Positions 36,231 through 44,993 of a DNA stretch of 64,000 nucleotides are shown piece after piece (the stretch's first letter is position 1; each line of letters opens with the position of its first letter). Below the pieces are notes generated by a model. The model saw only the letters and a list, made by a program, of their open reading frames with translations, was not told where the DNA came from and ran no database searches. Source of the DNA: Variovorax paradoxus. Lineage in GTDB: Bacteria > Pseudomonadota > Gammaproteobacteria > Burkholderiales > Burkholderiaceae_C. Location of the stretch: NCBI RefSeq assembly GCF_000834655.1, contig NZ_JXQQ01000058.1, forward strand, positions 1-64,000, in the 5' to 3' direction. The translations under genes and the position numbers were made by a program.

Positions 36231-37625
36231 GTGCGTTCCCTGCTGCTGCGCCTGTACGGCGCCTTCACCACCGTCGTGCAACCGCTGGTGCGCCGCAAGC
36301 TGCGGCGCCGCGCGGAGGCCGAGCCGGGCTATGCCGTGGCCGTCGAAGAACGCTTCGGCCACTACGACGCATCCATCACCGGCGAAGCCCAGTGCTGGGT
36401 GCATGCCGTGTCGCTCGGCGAAACGCGTGCGGCCGCCATCCTCATCGCCGAGCTGCGCCGGCAGTACCCGGGCATTCCGATCCTTCTCACGCACGGCACC
36501 GCCACCGGCCGCGAGGAGGGCGCCAAGCTGCTCGAGCCCGGCGACACGCAGGTCTGGCAGCCGTGGGACACGCCCGGTGCCGTCGATCGCTTCCTGGACC
36601 GCTTCAAGCCGCGCATCGGCGTGTTGATGGAAACCGAGGTCTGGCCGGTGATGGCCGCCGCCTGTGCCGAGCGCCGCATTCCGCTGGTGCTGGCCAATGC
36701 GCGGCTCAACGAGAAATCGCTGGGCGCGGCCGAGCGCCTGGGCTTGCTCGCGCGGCCCGCGTACTCGGCCCTCACGGCCGTGTGGGCGCAGACCGAGGCC
36801 GACGCGCACCGGCTGGTGTCGCTCGGCGCCAAGGTGGCCGGCGTCTATGGCAACCTCAAGTTCGATGCAACGCCCGACGCGCGGCAGCTCACCGCCGCGA
36901 CCTCGCTGCGCGAACGCCTGCCCAAGCCCATGGTCGTGCTCGCAAGCTCGCGCGACGGCGAGGAGCGGCTGCTGCTCGAAGTGCTCAAGCGCTTCGGCGC
37001 CACGTCGCCCGTGCCACCCGAGCAGGGCGCGATCCGCTCGATCGCCAAGCGCGTGCACGACGTGCAATGGATGATCGTGCCGCGCCATCCGCAACGCTTC
37101 GACGAGGTGGCGGCGCTGATCGAATCGCAGGGCTTCGCGGTCGCGCGCCGCAGCGCGGCCGGCCAGCCGACCGATGCGGAGATCTGGCTGGGCGATTCGC
37201 TCGGCGAGATGGCGCTTTACTACGGCCTCGCCGACGTGGCGCTCCTGGGCGGCAGCTTCGAGCCGCTGGGCGGACAGAACCTCATCGAGCCGGCCGCATG
37301 CGGCTGCCCGGTGGTCATGGGGCCGTCGACCTTCAACTTCGCCGAGGCCGCGCAGCTTTCGCTGGCCGCAGGCGCGTCGCTGCGCGTCGAAGGCATGGAG
37401 CAGGCGGTGACGGCAGCGCTCAAGCTGGTAGAGAACCCCGAGCGGCGCGCCGCGATGGCGCAGGCCGCCCTGGCGTTTTCGTCGTCGAACCGCGGGGCTG
37501 CGGAACGCACGGCGGCGGCCGTGCTGGCCATTGCGCAGGCGACGGAGCCTGCCGAGCCCGTGGAGCCTGTGCTGGCGGAAGGCGTGCCGGTGGGTGATGC
37601 GCGGGCGGAGCCTACGCTCGACTGA
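36231..37625 (+). CDS. waaA: 3-deoxy-D-manno-octulosonic acid (Kdo) transferase
   Basis: A 464-residue inner-membrane glycosyltransferase that adds Kdo to lipid IVA in LPS core synthesis. It has an N-terminal anchor, the HAVSLGETRAA and THGTATGRE segments, the family METEVWPVM motif, the NARLNEKS motif and the donor-binding LLGGSFEPLGGQNLIEPAACG. Length is slightly above E. coli WaaA (425) because of a C-terminal Pro/Glu/Val-rich tail of ~30 residues. A GTG start at 36231 lies 5 bp after the mutase stop. In related genomes waaA is usually convergent with tolC; here a two-gene islet separates them. Confidence 0.95.
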   Translation: MRSLLLRLYGAFTTVVQPLVRRKLRRRAEAEPGYAVAVEERFGHYDASITGEAQCWVHAVSLGETRAAAILIAELRRQYPGIPILLTHGTATGREEGAKLLEPGDTQVWQPWDTPGAVDRFLDRFKPRIGVLMETEVWPVMAAACAERRIPLVLANARLNEKSLGAAERLGLLARPAYSALTAVWAQTEADAHRLVSLGAKVAGVYGNLKFDATPDARQLTAATSLRERLPKPMVVLASSRDGEERLLLEVLKRFGATSPVPPEQGAIRSIAKRVHDVQWMIVPRHPQRFDEVAALIESQGFAVARRSAAGQPTDAEIWLGDSLGEMALYYGLADVALLGGSFEPLGGQNLIEPAACGCPVVMGPSTFNFAEAAQLSLAAGASLRVEGMEQAVTAALKLVENPERRAAMAQAALAFSSSNRGAAERTAAAVLAIAQATEPAEPVEPVLAEGVPVGDARAEPTLD

Positions 37626-37654
37626 GCCCGGCGGTATCGAATTTTTCACGGATC

Positions 37655-37697
37655 GGCCTGGTACTTGAAACCAGGCCCGCCGACCCGGAATCCGGGT
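37655..37697. terminator. Paired hairpins after waaA
   Basis: GGCCTGGT (37655-37662) pairs with ACCAGGCC (37670-37677), and ACCCGGA (37683-37689) pairs with TCCGGGT (37691-37697). No T-run follows, so this is either a weak terminator or a structured leader at the islet edge. The rest of 37626-37881 shows no gene. Confidence 0.35.
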
Positions 37698-37881
37698 GAC
37701 GATTGTTCGCAGTGTGATCAGCGCAGGCCTCGCAAACTGCCTCGACCCATTCCTTACCATGGAAGCCGTCGATGCCCTGCTTGCTCTCGATCCGATCCCC
37801 TGCTTTCCTCTTTCCCCGTCCTCTTCGTGCGGCGAGCGATGCCCGCTTTGATTCCCGCGAATCTCTCTGCGAGACGCGCGC

Positions 37882-40269
37882 ATGATCATCAGCCCGCCTT
37901 TCCTGCCCGATCGTGCCGGCCAATCCGAGGATTCATGGCTCGACACGGCCATGGCACAACCCGCCTCTCGCCTCGCGAGCACCAACGCACCTGAAGGCTC
38001 GTTCCCCCTGAGCCTGAAATTGGCATGGCACAACGGGCTCCACATCCAGGCTCCCGTCGCCGGCGGAGCATATTTGCCGGTGCGCGCCATTGCCGATGGC
38101 AAGGTCGTTTTTGTTCACGCCCCCACTGCGCAAAACGCTGAACTCGATCACCCGCTCAACTACAACCCGTTCCGCGCCGATACGCCCACCGCCGCATGGA
38201 CCAGCGATGGCTTCCTCGTCATCGAACACAGGACAGAGATCGGTGCCGAGGGGGCGCTTCCTGTCGAAATCGTCTACTACAGCGTGCACATGCATCTGGG
38301 CAGCATTGCCGCTTGTCCCAGGACAGGCGCCCCATGGTCCGTCGGCAATGCTGTCTACCGCAAGGAAGAACTAGGGGCACCGGGGGGGATCTACGGCCAT
38401 GGCGGTCAGATCCATTTCGAGATTTGCTGCAACAAGGCGAACCTCGCGTCGTTGACAAGGCGCGGGCCCGACTGGGTCGACCCGCTGGCCCTGCCGCCAC
38501 CTGTCGCCGATGGCCGTACTGACAGCGTCTTTGGCAGCATCTACGTCTTTCTGCCCGCCGGCACGCCGACCAGTACGAGCCAGCCGACCCATCATTTGCG
38601 CCCAACCGGCAATGTGGGCGGCGGGGCAAGCGCCGCTTCCGACCATTTCCCGCCCAATACGCTGCGCACCCCTTTGTGGGTGCAGATCGATTATGCGAAC
38701 GGAGGCGCGACTTTGGCGACCTACGACGCGCATGGCGAGCCCGTCGGCTCGCGCAGGAGCGATGGTCGGGACGACTACATTCGCCGCCCCAGTACGCCGT
38801 CAGCAGCCAGTCGAAGCTTCGAATACGAACTGTGTGCTGCCGCTAAAGATCGCCACGACGCATTGAGCGCCGCCGACCAAGGCGCAAGCAGCCCCAGCGG
38901 CTGGTATGAACTGCTGCGCTTCGGGCGCAATCTGGGAGCCGATCCGCTCCCAGCCAATGCGGCGCACTGGCGAAAGATCGTCACGTCCTCGGGAGAGGTA
39001 TGGGCCGACCTCAATGCACAAGGCACCTTCAAGTTCAGCGACGCTGATTTCCTGGCAGTGATGGGCTGGAATTGCTTCGGCGACGACGCGGCACCGACCG
39101 ATCAGCGGTGCGACTCTCCGCACATGAAAGCGCTGATCCGTGACCCCGATCACGCGAACGCGCAACGCATGCAGCCTGCCCAGTTGGCACGCCGATTGGG
39201 CGAGCCCGACGTAAGGAAAAAATTGCGGCGTGCCATCTGCAACTTTCCCAGTGAATGGGACCAGCGAAGCGTCGAGGCGCGGTATGGCTGGCTGGAAACC
39301 GAAGACTTCAAGCCTACGGACGATGACCCGGCTGGCGCGCAGAAGTGGGCTCGTTTCGTAAAACATGCAAAAGCGCTCAGCTTTCTAGAACTTCCTGCAG
39401 AGCTACGAGATGCCGAATGGCGTTTTCATCCGAGGGAGTTCGTCGGGCACATGAGGCGATGCGGTTGGCTGAGCGCTCAGGAACTGGCGCAGTGCTTTCC
39501 GCGAAGACAGCTGCATCTGAGCGGAATTTCTTTCAGTTCGTCGACGTTTGCATGGCAAACGGCCATTGCACGAGCAAATGAATGGATGCTGCCATTCAAC
39601 AGGGCAACAAGAAAATATGGAATCAGCACATCCAAGCAGCGATTGCTTCATCTTTTCTCTCACGTCATTCCCGAAACTGCAAATCTGAGCATGGTGAAAG
39701 AGGGTGGCGGCGAGAATGCTGTTTACAGCCCTTATTACGGGCGTGGGCTCATTCAGCTGACACATCTCGAAAATTACACGGCATATGGCGAATTTAGAGG
39801 CTTCAAAAGAACGTTTCCTGCAGCCACTTTTCCCCAGCTTGGATGGGATCCGGATGTCCTGATTGCCCGGGACAACAGAGGCGGAAGAAATGCTGAGAAC
39901 TGCGTGGACAGCGCGTGTTTTTATTTGGCAAGAAGAGCAAACATGCTAAGTCATATGGATTCGGGGGTTTCACAGGCCGATGCCATCACAGTCAGCAAAG
40001 ACGTAAATGGCTATGTGGCAATCGAGAATCTGAATGGCCTGGATGCCAGATTGCAAAGCGTGATCTATCTCAAATACATGCTTCTTGATGATTTGCCCCG
40101 TGGTGCGACGGAGACGGTCAACTTTACGTGGCGCAGAAACAGCCGAAAGGAGGCTGTCATGGACGCCCAGGGTCGACCGGTTTTAACTGGAAACCCGCCG
40201 CGTGCTGCAATGAAATATTATCCCGTTCAACACACCATGAATATCTCTCTTGAAAGGCAAAGGCCATGA
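37882..40269 (+). CDS. Putative T6SS peptidoglycan-hydrolase effector (M23-like + GH19/lysozyme-like)
   Basis: A 795-residue two-enzyme protein. Residues ~35-205 look like an M23/LytM peptidase: WHNGLHIQAPV (His50, His54), VYYSVHMHLGSI and YGHGGQIHFEI (His173, His178). The canonical HxGxD and HxH motifs are altered, as Asp is replaced by His54 and the first His of HxH by Gln176. Residues ~540-790 resemble the GH19 chitinase/lysozyme fold, with a probable catalytic Glu598 in VIPETAN and YYGRGLIQLTH at 618-628. There is no signal peptide. Amidase-plus-lysozyme architecture without a secretion signal, followed by an overlapping small exported protein, matches TseP-type type VI effectors. No PAAR, VgrG or T6SS gene is in the window. 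A phage-type lysin is the alternative. GC falls sharply in the 3' third. An upstream start cannot be excluded, but ATG 37882 is the first in the frame. Confidence 0.75.
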   Translation: MIISPPFLPDRAGQSEDSWLDTAMAQPASRLASTNAPEGSFPLSLKLAWHNGLHIQAPVAGGAYLPVRAIADGKVVFVHAPTAQNAELDHPLNYNPFRADTPTAAWTSDGFLVIEHRTEIGAEGALPVEIVYYSVHMHLGSIAACPRTGAPWSVGNAVYRKEELGAPGGIYGHGGQIHFEICCNKANLASLTRRGPDWVDPLALPPPVADGRTDSVFGSIYVFLPAGTPTSTSQPTHHLRPTGNVGGGASAASDHFPPNTLRTPLWVQIDYANGGATLATYDAHGEPVGSRRSDGRDDYIRRPSTPSAASRSFEYELCAAAKDRHDALSAADQGASSPSGWYELLRFGRNLGADPLPANAAHWRKIVTSSGEVWADLNAQGTFKFSDADFLAVMGWNCFGDDAAPTDQRCDSPHMKALIRDPDHANAQRMQPAQLARRLGEPDVRKKLRRAICNFPSEWDQRSVEARYGWLETEDFKPTDDDPAGAQKWARFVKHAKALSFLELPAELRDAEWRFHPREFVGHMRRCGWLSAQELAQCFPRRQLHLSGISFSSSTFAWQTAIARANEWMLPFNRATRKYGISTSKQRLLHLFSHVIPETANLSMVKEGGGENAVYSPYYGRGLIQLTHLENYTAYGEFRGFKRTFPAATFPQLGWDPDVLIARDNRGGRNAENCVDSACFYLARRANMLSHMDSGVSQADAITVSKDVNGYVAIENLNGLDARLQSVIYLKYMLLDDLPRGATETVNFTWRRNSRKEAVMDAQGRPVLTGNPPRAAMKYYPVQHTMNISLERQRP

Positions 40270-40724
40270 TCAAGAATTTTTCCAAACCAATGGCGGCAAT
40301 AGTTTTCCTGTGCCTGCATCCTTTTGGAATCGCCCGCGCCGATATCTCCAGTGAAACTGCTTGCTATGTATCCAGTGATGGAAAACCTGTGCGGTTCGAA
40401 TTCCACTCCTATCATGACTCTGGCCGTAAATGGAGTGGTGGATTCGTTAGATATGAAAATTCAACGGAGTCGATTCCGGTGATATTCATTTCGTCAAACA
40501 CGGCAAAAAATTTCGGCGAAAGCGTACTTGAGCCCTCATCCAAATGGCTGGAGATATCGCGTGGAAAAATTTCCGGGGAATATGTTCTTTTGCGCGAAGG
40601 AGCCGGAACGGGGGTTTCTGGCTATGTGGCGACGTACCGGAATTACGAAAAAAACAAAGTACTCAATTTCGTATTGAACCCAGCAGCCGGCTTTGAGGCG
40701 GCCGGCTGCAAGTGGGTTAATTGA
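40266..40724 (+). CDS. Putative periplasmic immunity protein for the upstream effector
   Basis: A 152-residue exported protein: signal peptide residues 1-~25 (IARA cleavage), then a small beta-rich domain with two cysteines (Cys33 and Cys148) that may form a disulfide in the periplasm. Its ATG overlaps the effector stop as ATGA, so the two are translationally coupled, as is usual for toxin-immunity pairs. The gene is AT-rich for this genome: 22 of 60 bases at 40441-40500 are G or C, against 44 of 60 at 36901-36960 in waaA. No known family is recognised. Protection against the effector's peptidoglycan cleavage is inferred from place, size and localisation. Confidence 0.65.
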   Translation: MIKNFSKPMAAIVFLCLHPFGIARADISSETACYVSSDGKPVRFEFHSYHDSGRKWSGGFVRYENSTESIPVIFISSNTAKNFGESVLEPSSKWLEISRGKISGEYVLLREGAGTGVSGYVATYRNYEKNKVLNFVLNPAAGFEAAGCKWVN

Positions 40725-40774
40725 GCTATCGGTTGTTGAACTCCGAAGTCGAGCGAAATCCGGCTCGATAGCTC
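40723..40774. terminator. Inverted repeat between immunity gene and tolC
   Basis: GAGCTATCG (40723-40731) and CGATAGCTC (40766-40774) form a perfect 9-bp stem; an inner GAGC/GCTC pairing is possible. It lies between two convergent genes and may end both transcripts. No T-run is present. Confidence 0.45.
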
Positions 40775-40778
40775 CCGA

Positions 40779-42320
40779 TCAACGTACCGGCGGATTCACG
40801 ATCACCGGCGGCACGGGCGCCGAAGGCATCGCAGGCGGCGCCGGATTGAACGGTTGCACCGGCACTGGCGGCACCACCGGAATGCTGGGCGGCGTCACCG
40901 TGGTCAAAGGCGCGGAAGAGCGGTCTGCAGGCGTGGGCGAAGGCACGGCCGGCGTGTTGCCATTGCTCGCCAGGGTCGCATTGATCGCGTTCATGTCCGC
41001 CGTCGTCAGCGTGCCGTTGGCCTGGCGCAGCTTCAGGTTCCCCAGCAGCACGTTGTAGCGCGCCTGCGCGAGGTCGCGCTTGGTCTGGAACAGCTGGCTT
41101 TGCGAGTTGAGCACGTCGATGTTGATGCGCACGCCCACCTGGTAGCCGAGCTTGTTGGCGTCGAGCGCGCTCTGGCTCGAGGCCTCGGCCGCTTCCAGCG
41201 CCTTGACCTGGCCCGCGCCCGACACGAGGCCCAGGTAGGCCGCGCGCGTGGCCTGGGCCACGCTGCGCCGGGTGCCGTCGAGCACGCTGCGCGACTGGTC
41301 TTCGAGCGCCAGGGTTTCCTTGATGCGGTTCTCGGTCGCAAATCCCGCGAAGAGCGGCAGGTTGAAGGTGACGCCGACCGTGGCGGCGTTGACGCGCGTG
41401 CCCACGGTGCTGGTGCTGGTGCCAGTGGGATTGCGCGTGACGTTGTAGCCCAGGTTGGCGTCCAGCGTGGGCTTGTGGCCGGCCTGCGCCTTCTGCACTT
41501 CGAGCCCGGCGACGTCCAGGCCCAGGCGCGCCTGCTGGATCGCGGGATGCACTTCGTCGGCCTGCGCGACCCACGCGTTGATGTCCGCGGGCTGGGCGGT
41601 GGGCAGCACGACCGGCACGGCCAGCGGCACCGGCACGCTGCCGGGGCGGCCGACGAGCTGGTCGAGCACGATCTTCTTGACCTGCAGATCGTTCTCGGCG
41701 GCGATCTCTTGCGCGATCACCAGGTCGTAGCGGGCCTGGGCCTCGCGCGAGTCGGTGATGGTCGAGGTGCCGACCTCGAAGTTGCGCTTGGCCGAGGCGA
41801 GCTGCTCGGCCACGGCGACCTTCTGCGCGCGCACCAGCGCCAGGCTGTCCTGGCTTGCGAGCACGTCGAAATACGCCTGGCTCACGCGCACGATCAGGTC
41901 CTGCTCGGCGGTGGTGAGCACCGCCAGCGCGATCTCGGTCTGCCGCTTGCCCTGCTCGTAGGTGGCCCAGTTGGCGGGGCGGTAGAGCGGTTGCGTGGCG
42001 TTGATGCCGACGTTCTGCGTGTTGAAGTCGCGCGAAGCGCTGGCGCCGCGGCTGGTGCCCGTGAGGGTGTCGATGTCCAGGTTGCTGCGGTTCACGCCGG
42101 CCGTGAGCCCGACGGCGGGCAGGATGCCGGCCTTGGCCTGTGCGGCGCGCGCGACGTTCGCGTCGTACTGCGCCCGCGCGCCCTGGTATGTGGCGTCGTA
42201 GCCGCGGGCGGAGTCATAGAGTTCGTTCAGTGTCTGGCCCTGGGCCGGCAGTGCAAGCAGGGTCGCGATAACGCTGGCGAGTGCTGCGGAAAGTGGCAGA
42301 AGCCGGGGCCGTGGAGGCAT
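40779..42320 (-). CDS. tolC: TolC-family outer-membrane channel
   Basis: A 513-residue TolC protein: signal peptide to about residue 28 (PAQGQ), two outer-membrane-efflux repeats (~35-230 and ~245-440) with typical coiled-coil stretches such as ALAVLTTAEQDLIVRVSQAYFD and strand regions such as NVGINATQPLY. A Pro/Val-rich ~55-residue tail follows. It serves tripartite pumps and type I secretion. In this locus it follows pcm and rhodanese genes on the same strand, separated from them by 195 bp that contain a copy of the dispersed repeat. The Pro-rich tail is longer than in E. coli TolC. Confidence 0.92.
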   Translation of the reverse strand: MPPRPRLLPLSAALASVIATLLALPAQGQTLNELYDSARGYDATYQGARAQYDANVARAAQAKAGILPAVGLTAGVNRSNLDIDTLTGTSRGASASRDFNTQNVGINATQPLYRPANWATYEQGKRQTEIALAVLTTAEQDLIVRVSQAYFDVLASQDSLALVRAQKVAVAEQLASAKRNFEVGTSTITDSREAQARYDLVIAQEIAAENDLQVKKIVLDQLVGRPGSVPVPLAVPVVLPTAQPADINAWVAQADEVHPAIQQARLGLDVAGLEVQKAQAGHKPTLDANLGYNVTRNPTGTSTSTVGTRVNAATVGVTFNLPLFAGFATENRIKETLALEDQSRSVLDGTRRSVAQATRAAYLGLVSGAGQVKALEAAEASSQSALDANKLGYQVGVRINIDVLNSQSQLFQTKRDLAQARYNVLLGNLKLRQANGTLTTADMNAINATLASNGNTPAVPSPTPADRSSAPLTTVTPPSIPVVPPVPVQPFNPAPPAMPSAPVPPVIVNPPVR

Positions 42321-42413
42321 TGAACGTCCTTGAGGAATGAGAAAGTCTTTTTTCGCGCACGCCTACGCATCGGCGGCGGCGCCACCCCATAGCGCCAAGC
42401 GCAGCGGGGCTTC

Positions 42414-42511
42414 TCCCAGGAACACCACGGAACCGGCTTTGCCGGGCAGTCGGTGTTGCCCCCTGCGAGGGGAGAGGAGAAGCGACACGAAGTGCGCGAA
42501 GCCTGGGGGTG
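42414..42511 (-). repeat. Dispersed 3'-end element, copy C
   Basis: Minus-strand copy of the element (CCCCCAGGCTTCGCGCACTT, then CAGGGGGCAACACC and the CCGGCAAAGCCGG hairpin, ending CCGTGGTGTTCC). It begins 4 bases after the rhodanese stop and is oriented like that gene. Confidence 0.8.
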
Positions 42512-42515
42512 TCAT

Positions 42516-42851
42516 TCAATACCGCGGGACCGAGGGGTCGTGCGACGACCAGGCGTCGATGCCGCCCGCCACGTTGGCGAGCTGGTCAAAGCCGTTCTGG
42601 TTCAAAAACGCGGCCACGCGCTGGCTGCGCGCGCCGTGGTGGCAGAGGCATGCAATGCGCTGGCCTTCGCCCAACTCGGCGAGGCGGCCGGGGATCTCAT
42701 TCATCGGAATCGCCACCAGCGTGAAGCCCGCGGGCGAGACGCTCGCCGTCTGCAGCTCCCAGGGTTCGCGCACGTCGAGCAGCACGGGGGCGGCGTCGGC
42801 GTCCTGCGCAAACCAGGCGGCGAGGTCGGCGGGGCGGACTTGGTCGATCAT
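42516..42851 (-). CDS. Rhodanese-like domain protein
   Basis: A 111-residue single rhodanese domain (GlpE/PspE type). It has LLDVREPWELQTA and the catalytic Cys in CLCHHGARSQRVA, followed by VAGGIDAW. Such proteins carry a persulfide and move sulfur in thiosulfate or thiol metabolism. ATG 42851 begins the conserved fold; the frame extends upstream into the pcm-like gene but that part is not homologous. It lies 14 bp after the methyltransferase gene and forms an operon with it. Confidence 0.92.
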   Translation of the reverse strand: MIDQVRPADLAAWFAQDADAAPVLLDVREPWELQTASVSPAGFTLVAIPMNEIPGRLAELGEGQRIACLCHHGARSQRVAAFLNQNGFDQLANVAGGIDAWSSHDPSVPRY

Positions 42852-42865
42852 TCGTGCGGCCCCGC

Positions 42866-43543
42866 TCAGAACGAGAAGCGCGAGGGCTCGGGGAAGTTCA
42901 GGAGGCGCGGCGCCACGGTGTCCCAGGGCTGGACCGTGTCCCACTTGCTTTCGCTGGTGCGGGTGACGAAGTGGGCGCGCATCATCGGCTCCTCGCCCAC
43001 GATGGCCGCGAGGCGCCCGCCGACCTTCAGCGATCCCAGCAGGTTCTGCGGAATGCGGGCGACCGAGCCGCTCAGCACGATCACGTCGAAGCTCGGGCCG
43101 CTCGCCAGGGGCACGGCGCCGTCGGCATGGCGCACTTCGACGTTGGCAACGCCGTTCTGGCGCAGCGTCTCGGCGGCGCGTGCGGCCAGCACGGGGTTGA
43201 TTTCGAGCGACAGCACCTGGGCGGCGCGGGCACCGAGCAGGGCGGCCATGAAGCCCGAACCGGTGCCGATTTCGAGCACGGACTCGTGCTTTTGCACCTT
43301 CAGGTCGTGCAGCGTGCGGGCCTCGACCTTGGGAGAGAGCATGAATTCGCCGGGCACGGAGCCGTCGAGCAGCGGCAGCTCCATGTCGAAGAAGGAGAGC
43401 GTGCGGTGGGCTTCCGGCACGTAGTCTTCACGGTGGATGGTGGACAGCAGGTCGAGGATGTCCATGTCCAGCACATCCCAGGGGCGGATCTGCTGTTCGA
43501 TCATGTTGAAGCGCAAGCGCTCGAGGGTGGGGGTGGGGTTCAT
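42866..43543 (-). CDS. Protein-L-isoaspartate O-methyltransferase family
   Basis: A 225-residue SAM-dependent methyltransferase of the PCMT family, which repairs isoaspartyl residues in aged proteins. It has the N-terminal MIEQQIRPWDVLD pattern, FMLSPKVEARTLHDL, the SAM motif VLEIGTGSGFMAAL, then LSLEINP and the FDVIVLSGSV strand. The family's usual catalytic Ser/Thr loop (around GTVPE in true Pcm) is replaced by GEFMLSP, so a different substrate is possible, as in related UbiE/Pcm-like proteins beside tolC. The gene leads the pcm-rhodanese operon. Confidence 0.85.
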   Translation of the reverse strand: MNPTPTLERLRFNMIEQQIRPWDVLDMDILDLLSTIHREDYVPEAHRTLSFFDMELPLLDGSVPGEFMLSPKVEARTLHDLKVQKHESVLEIGTGSGFMAALLGARAAQVLSLEINPVLAARAAETLRQNGVANVEVRHADGAVPLASGPSFDVIVLSGSVARIPQNLLGSLKVGGRLAAIVGEEPMMRAHFVTRTSESKWDTVQPWDTVAPRLLNFPEPSRFSF

Positions 43544-43635
43544 GGCGTGGCTTTCCTTGTGGGCTCAGGACAAACCTTCAATTTTAGGTGGCCCGGATGA
43601 CGCCAGCGGCCCGCTCGGCCATACGAGAGTCTTCT

Positions 43636-44313
43636 TCATGCCTTGCCTTCGGGTCGCACGCTGAGCCCATAGAGCACGGTTTCGGCCTGGGTGGCGAGGA
43701 ATTTCTCGGGGTCCAGGGCGCTTTCGCCGTCGACGCAGACCATGGCCGAGTGCTTCCACAGCATCAGGAAGACCATGGGCGCGATCACCGAATAGATCGC
43801 ATGGTCGATGTCGACCGGCGCGAATTCGCCGCGGTCGATGCCGCGCTGCAGGATGCGCCGCAAGAGGTCGTGGCCGGGGCGCACCACCTGCTGGCGGTAG
43901 AACTCCGCCAGTTCAGGAAAATTGCCGCCTTCGCTCATCATGAGCTTGGTCAGGCCCGAGGCCTTGGTCATGCCCACGCGCTCCCACCACACGTTCATGC
44001 AGTAGCGCAGCATCTCGGCGGTGGTGCCCTCGAAGGCCTCGAATTCGGCGTTCCACTCGGTGAAACGGCCGCCCAGGCTTTCCATGATCACGGCCTTGAA
44101 GAGCTCTTCCTTGCTCGGAAAATACAGAAAGAGCGTGCCCTTGGAGACGCCGGCGCGCGCTGCCACTTCCTCGGAACGGGTGGCCGCGAAGCCTTTTTCG
44201 ACGAACAGGTCGAGCGCGGCGGCCAGCAGTTCGCCGGGGCGTGCTTCCTTGCGGCGCTCTCGCTTGGAGCGCACCGGGCAGAACTTGTCGACGAGGGAAC
44301 GGGGAGTGGGCAT
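43636..44313 (-). CDS. TetR-family transcriptional regulator
   Basis: A 225-residue TetR regulator. After a basic N-terminus (RSKRERRKEARP), the HTH occupies residues ~30-75 (GFAATRSEEVAARAGVSKGT, FLYFPSKEELFKAV). The C-terminal domain is helical. It is divergent from msrA, with an imperfect CTAA-n11-TTAG palindrome (44319-44337) just before its start. In this locus it may control the pcm/tolC genes downstream or msrA; neither can be shown from sequence. ATG 44313 was chosen as the first good start before the basic tail. Confidence 0.9.
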   Translation of the reverse strand: MPTPRSLVDKFCPVRSKRERRKEARPGELLAAALDLFVEKGFAATRSEEVAARAGVSKGTLFLYFPSKEELFKAVIMESLGGRFTEWNAEFEAFEGTTAEMLRYCMNVWWERVGMTKASGLTKLMMSEGGNFPELAEFYRQQVVRPGHDLLRRILQRGIDRGEFAPVDIDHAIYSVIAPMVFLMLWKHSAMVCVDGESALDPEKFLATQAETVLYGLSVRPEGKA

Positions 44314-44417
44314 GTGGGCTAATGACTCGCGGGTTAGTAATGTAGTGACCGGCATCCGCCACGTCAAGCCGCGACAATATCGGGTTCGCCGATTTCCAAC
44401 CTGCCGGAGCAGTACCC

Positions 44418-44969
44418 ATGTCTTCCCCGCCGTCGCCCACCGAAACCATCGTGATTGGCGGAGGCTGCTTCTGGTGCACCGAAGCGGTTTTCGACCGGGT
44501 GCAGGGCGTGCTCGACGTGGAGTCGGGTTATTGCAACGGCCAGGTCGTCAACCCGACCTACGAGCAGGTCTGCACCGGTCGCACCGGCCACGCCGAGGTC
44601 GTGAAGCTCGAATTCGACCCCGCCCAGATCAGCCTTCGCGAGATCCTGGAGATCTTCTTCGTCGTGCACGACCCGACAACGCTCAACCGCCAGGGCAACG
44701 ACGTCGGCACGCAATACCGCAGCGGCATCTACTACACGAGCGACGCGCAAAAGCAGGTAGCGCAAGACGTCATCCGCGAGATCGAGGCCAGCAAGACCTA
44801 CAGCGCGCCCGTCGTGACCGAGGTGGCGCCCCTCGCCAACTATTCGACCGCCGAGGCCTACCACCAGGACTATTTCCTGAACAACCCGAACCAGGGCTAC
44901 TGCGCGTTCGTCGTCGGTCCCAAGGTCGAGAAGTTCCAGAAGACCTTCGCCTCCCGCGTCAAGTCCTGA
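44418..44969 (+). CDS. msrA: Peptide methionine-(S)-S-oxide reductase
   Basis: A 183-residue MsrA that repairs oxidised methionine. The catalytic Cys17 is in the family motif GGGCFWCTEAVF. HDPTTLNRQGNDVGTQYRS and AEAYHQDYF are both diagnostic, and resolving Cys is probably in NQGYCAFVV. The length is typical of the short cytoplasmic form; no signal peptide is seen. It is divergent from a TetR gene and 24 bp upstream of a small His-rich membrane protein gene. Confidence 0.96.
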   Translation: MSSPPSPTETIVIGGGCFWCTEAVFDRVQGVLDVESGYCNGQVVNPTYEQVCTGRTGHAEVVKLEFDPAQISLREILEIFFVVHDPTTLNRQGNDVGTQYRSGIYYTSDAQKQVAQDVIREIEASKTYSAPVVTEVAPLANYSTAEAYHQDYFLNNPNQGYCAFVVGPKVEKFQKTFASRVKS

Positions 44970-44993
44970 TCCAAGCCTGATCCCTCCGTTTCC

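Noticed and set aside
38200..38630. CRISPR or phage structural genes around the effector islet
   Set aside because: No regular repeats, integrase, capsid or tail frames were found on either side; neighbours are waaA and tolC.
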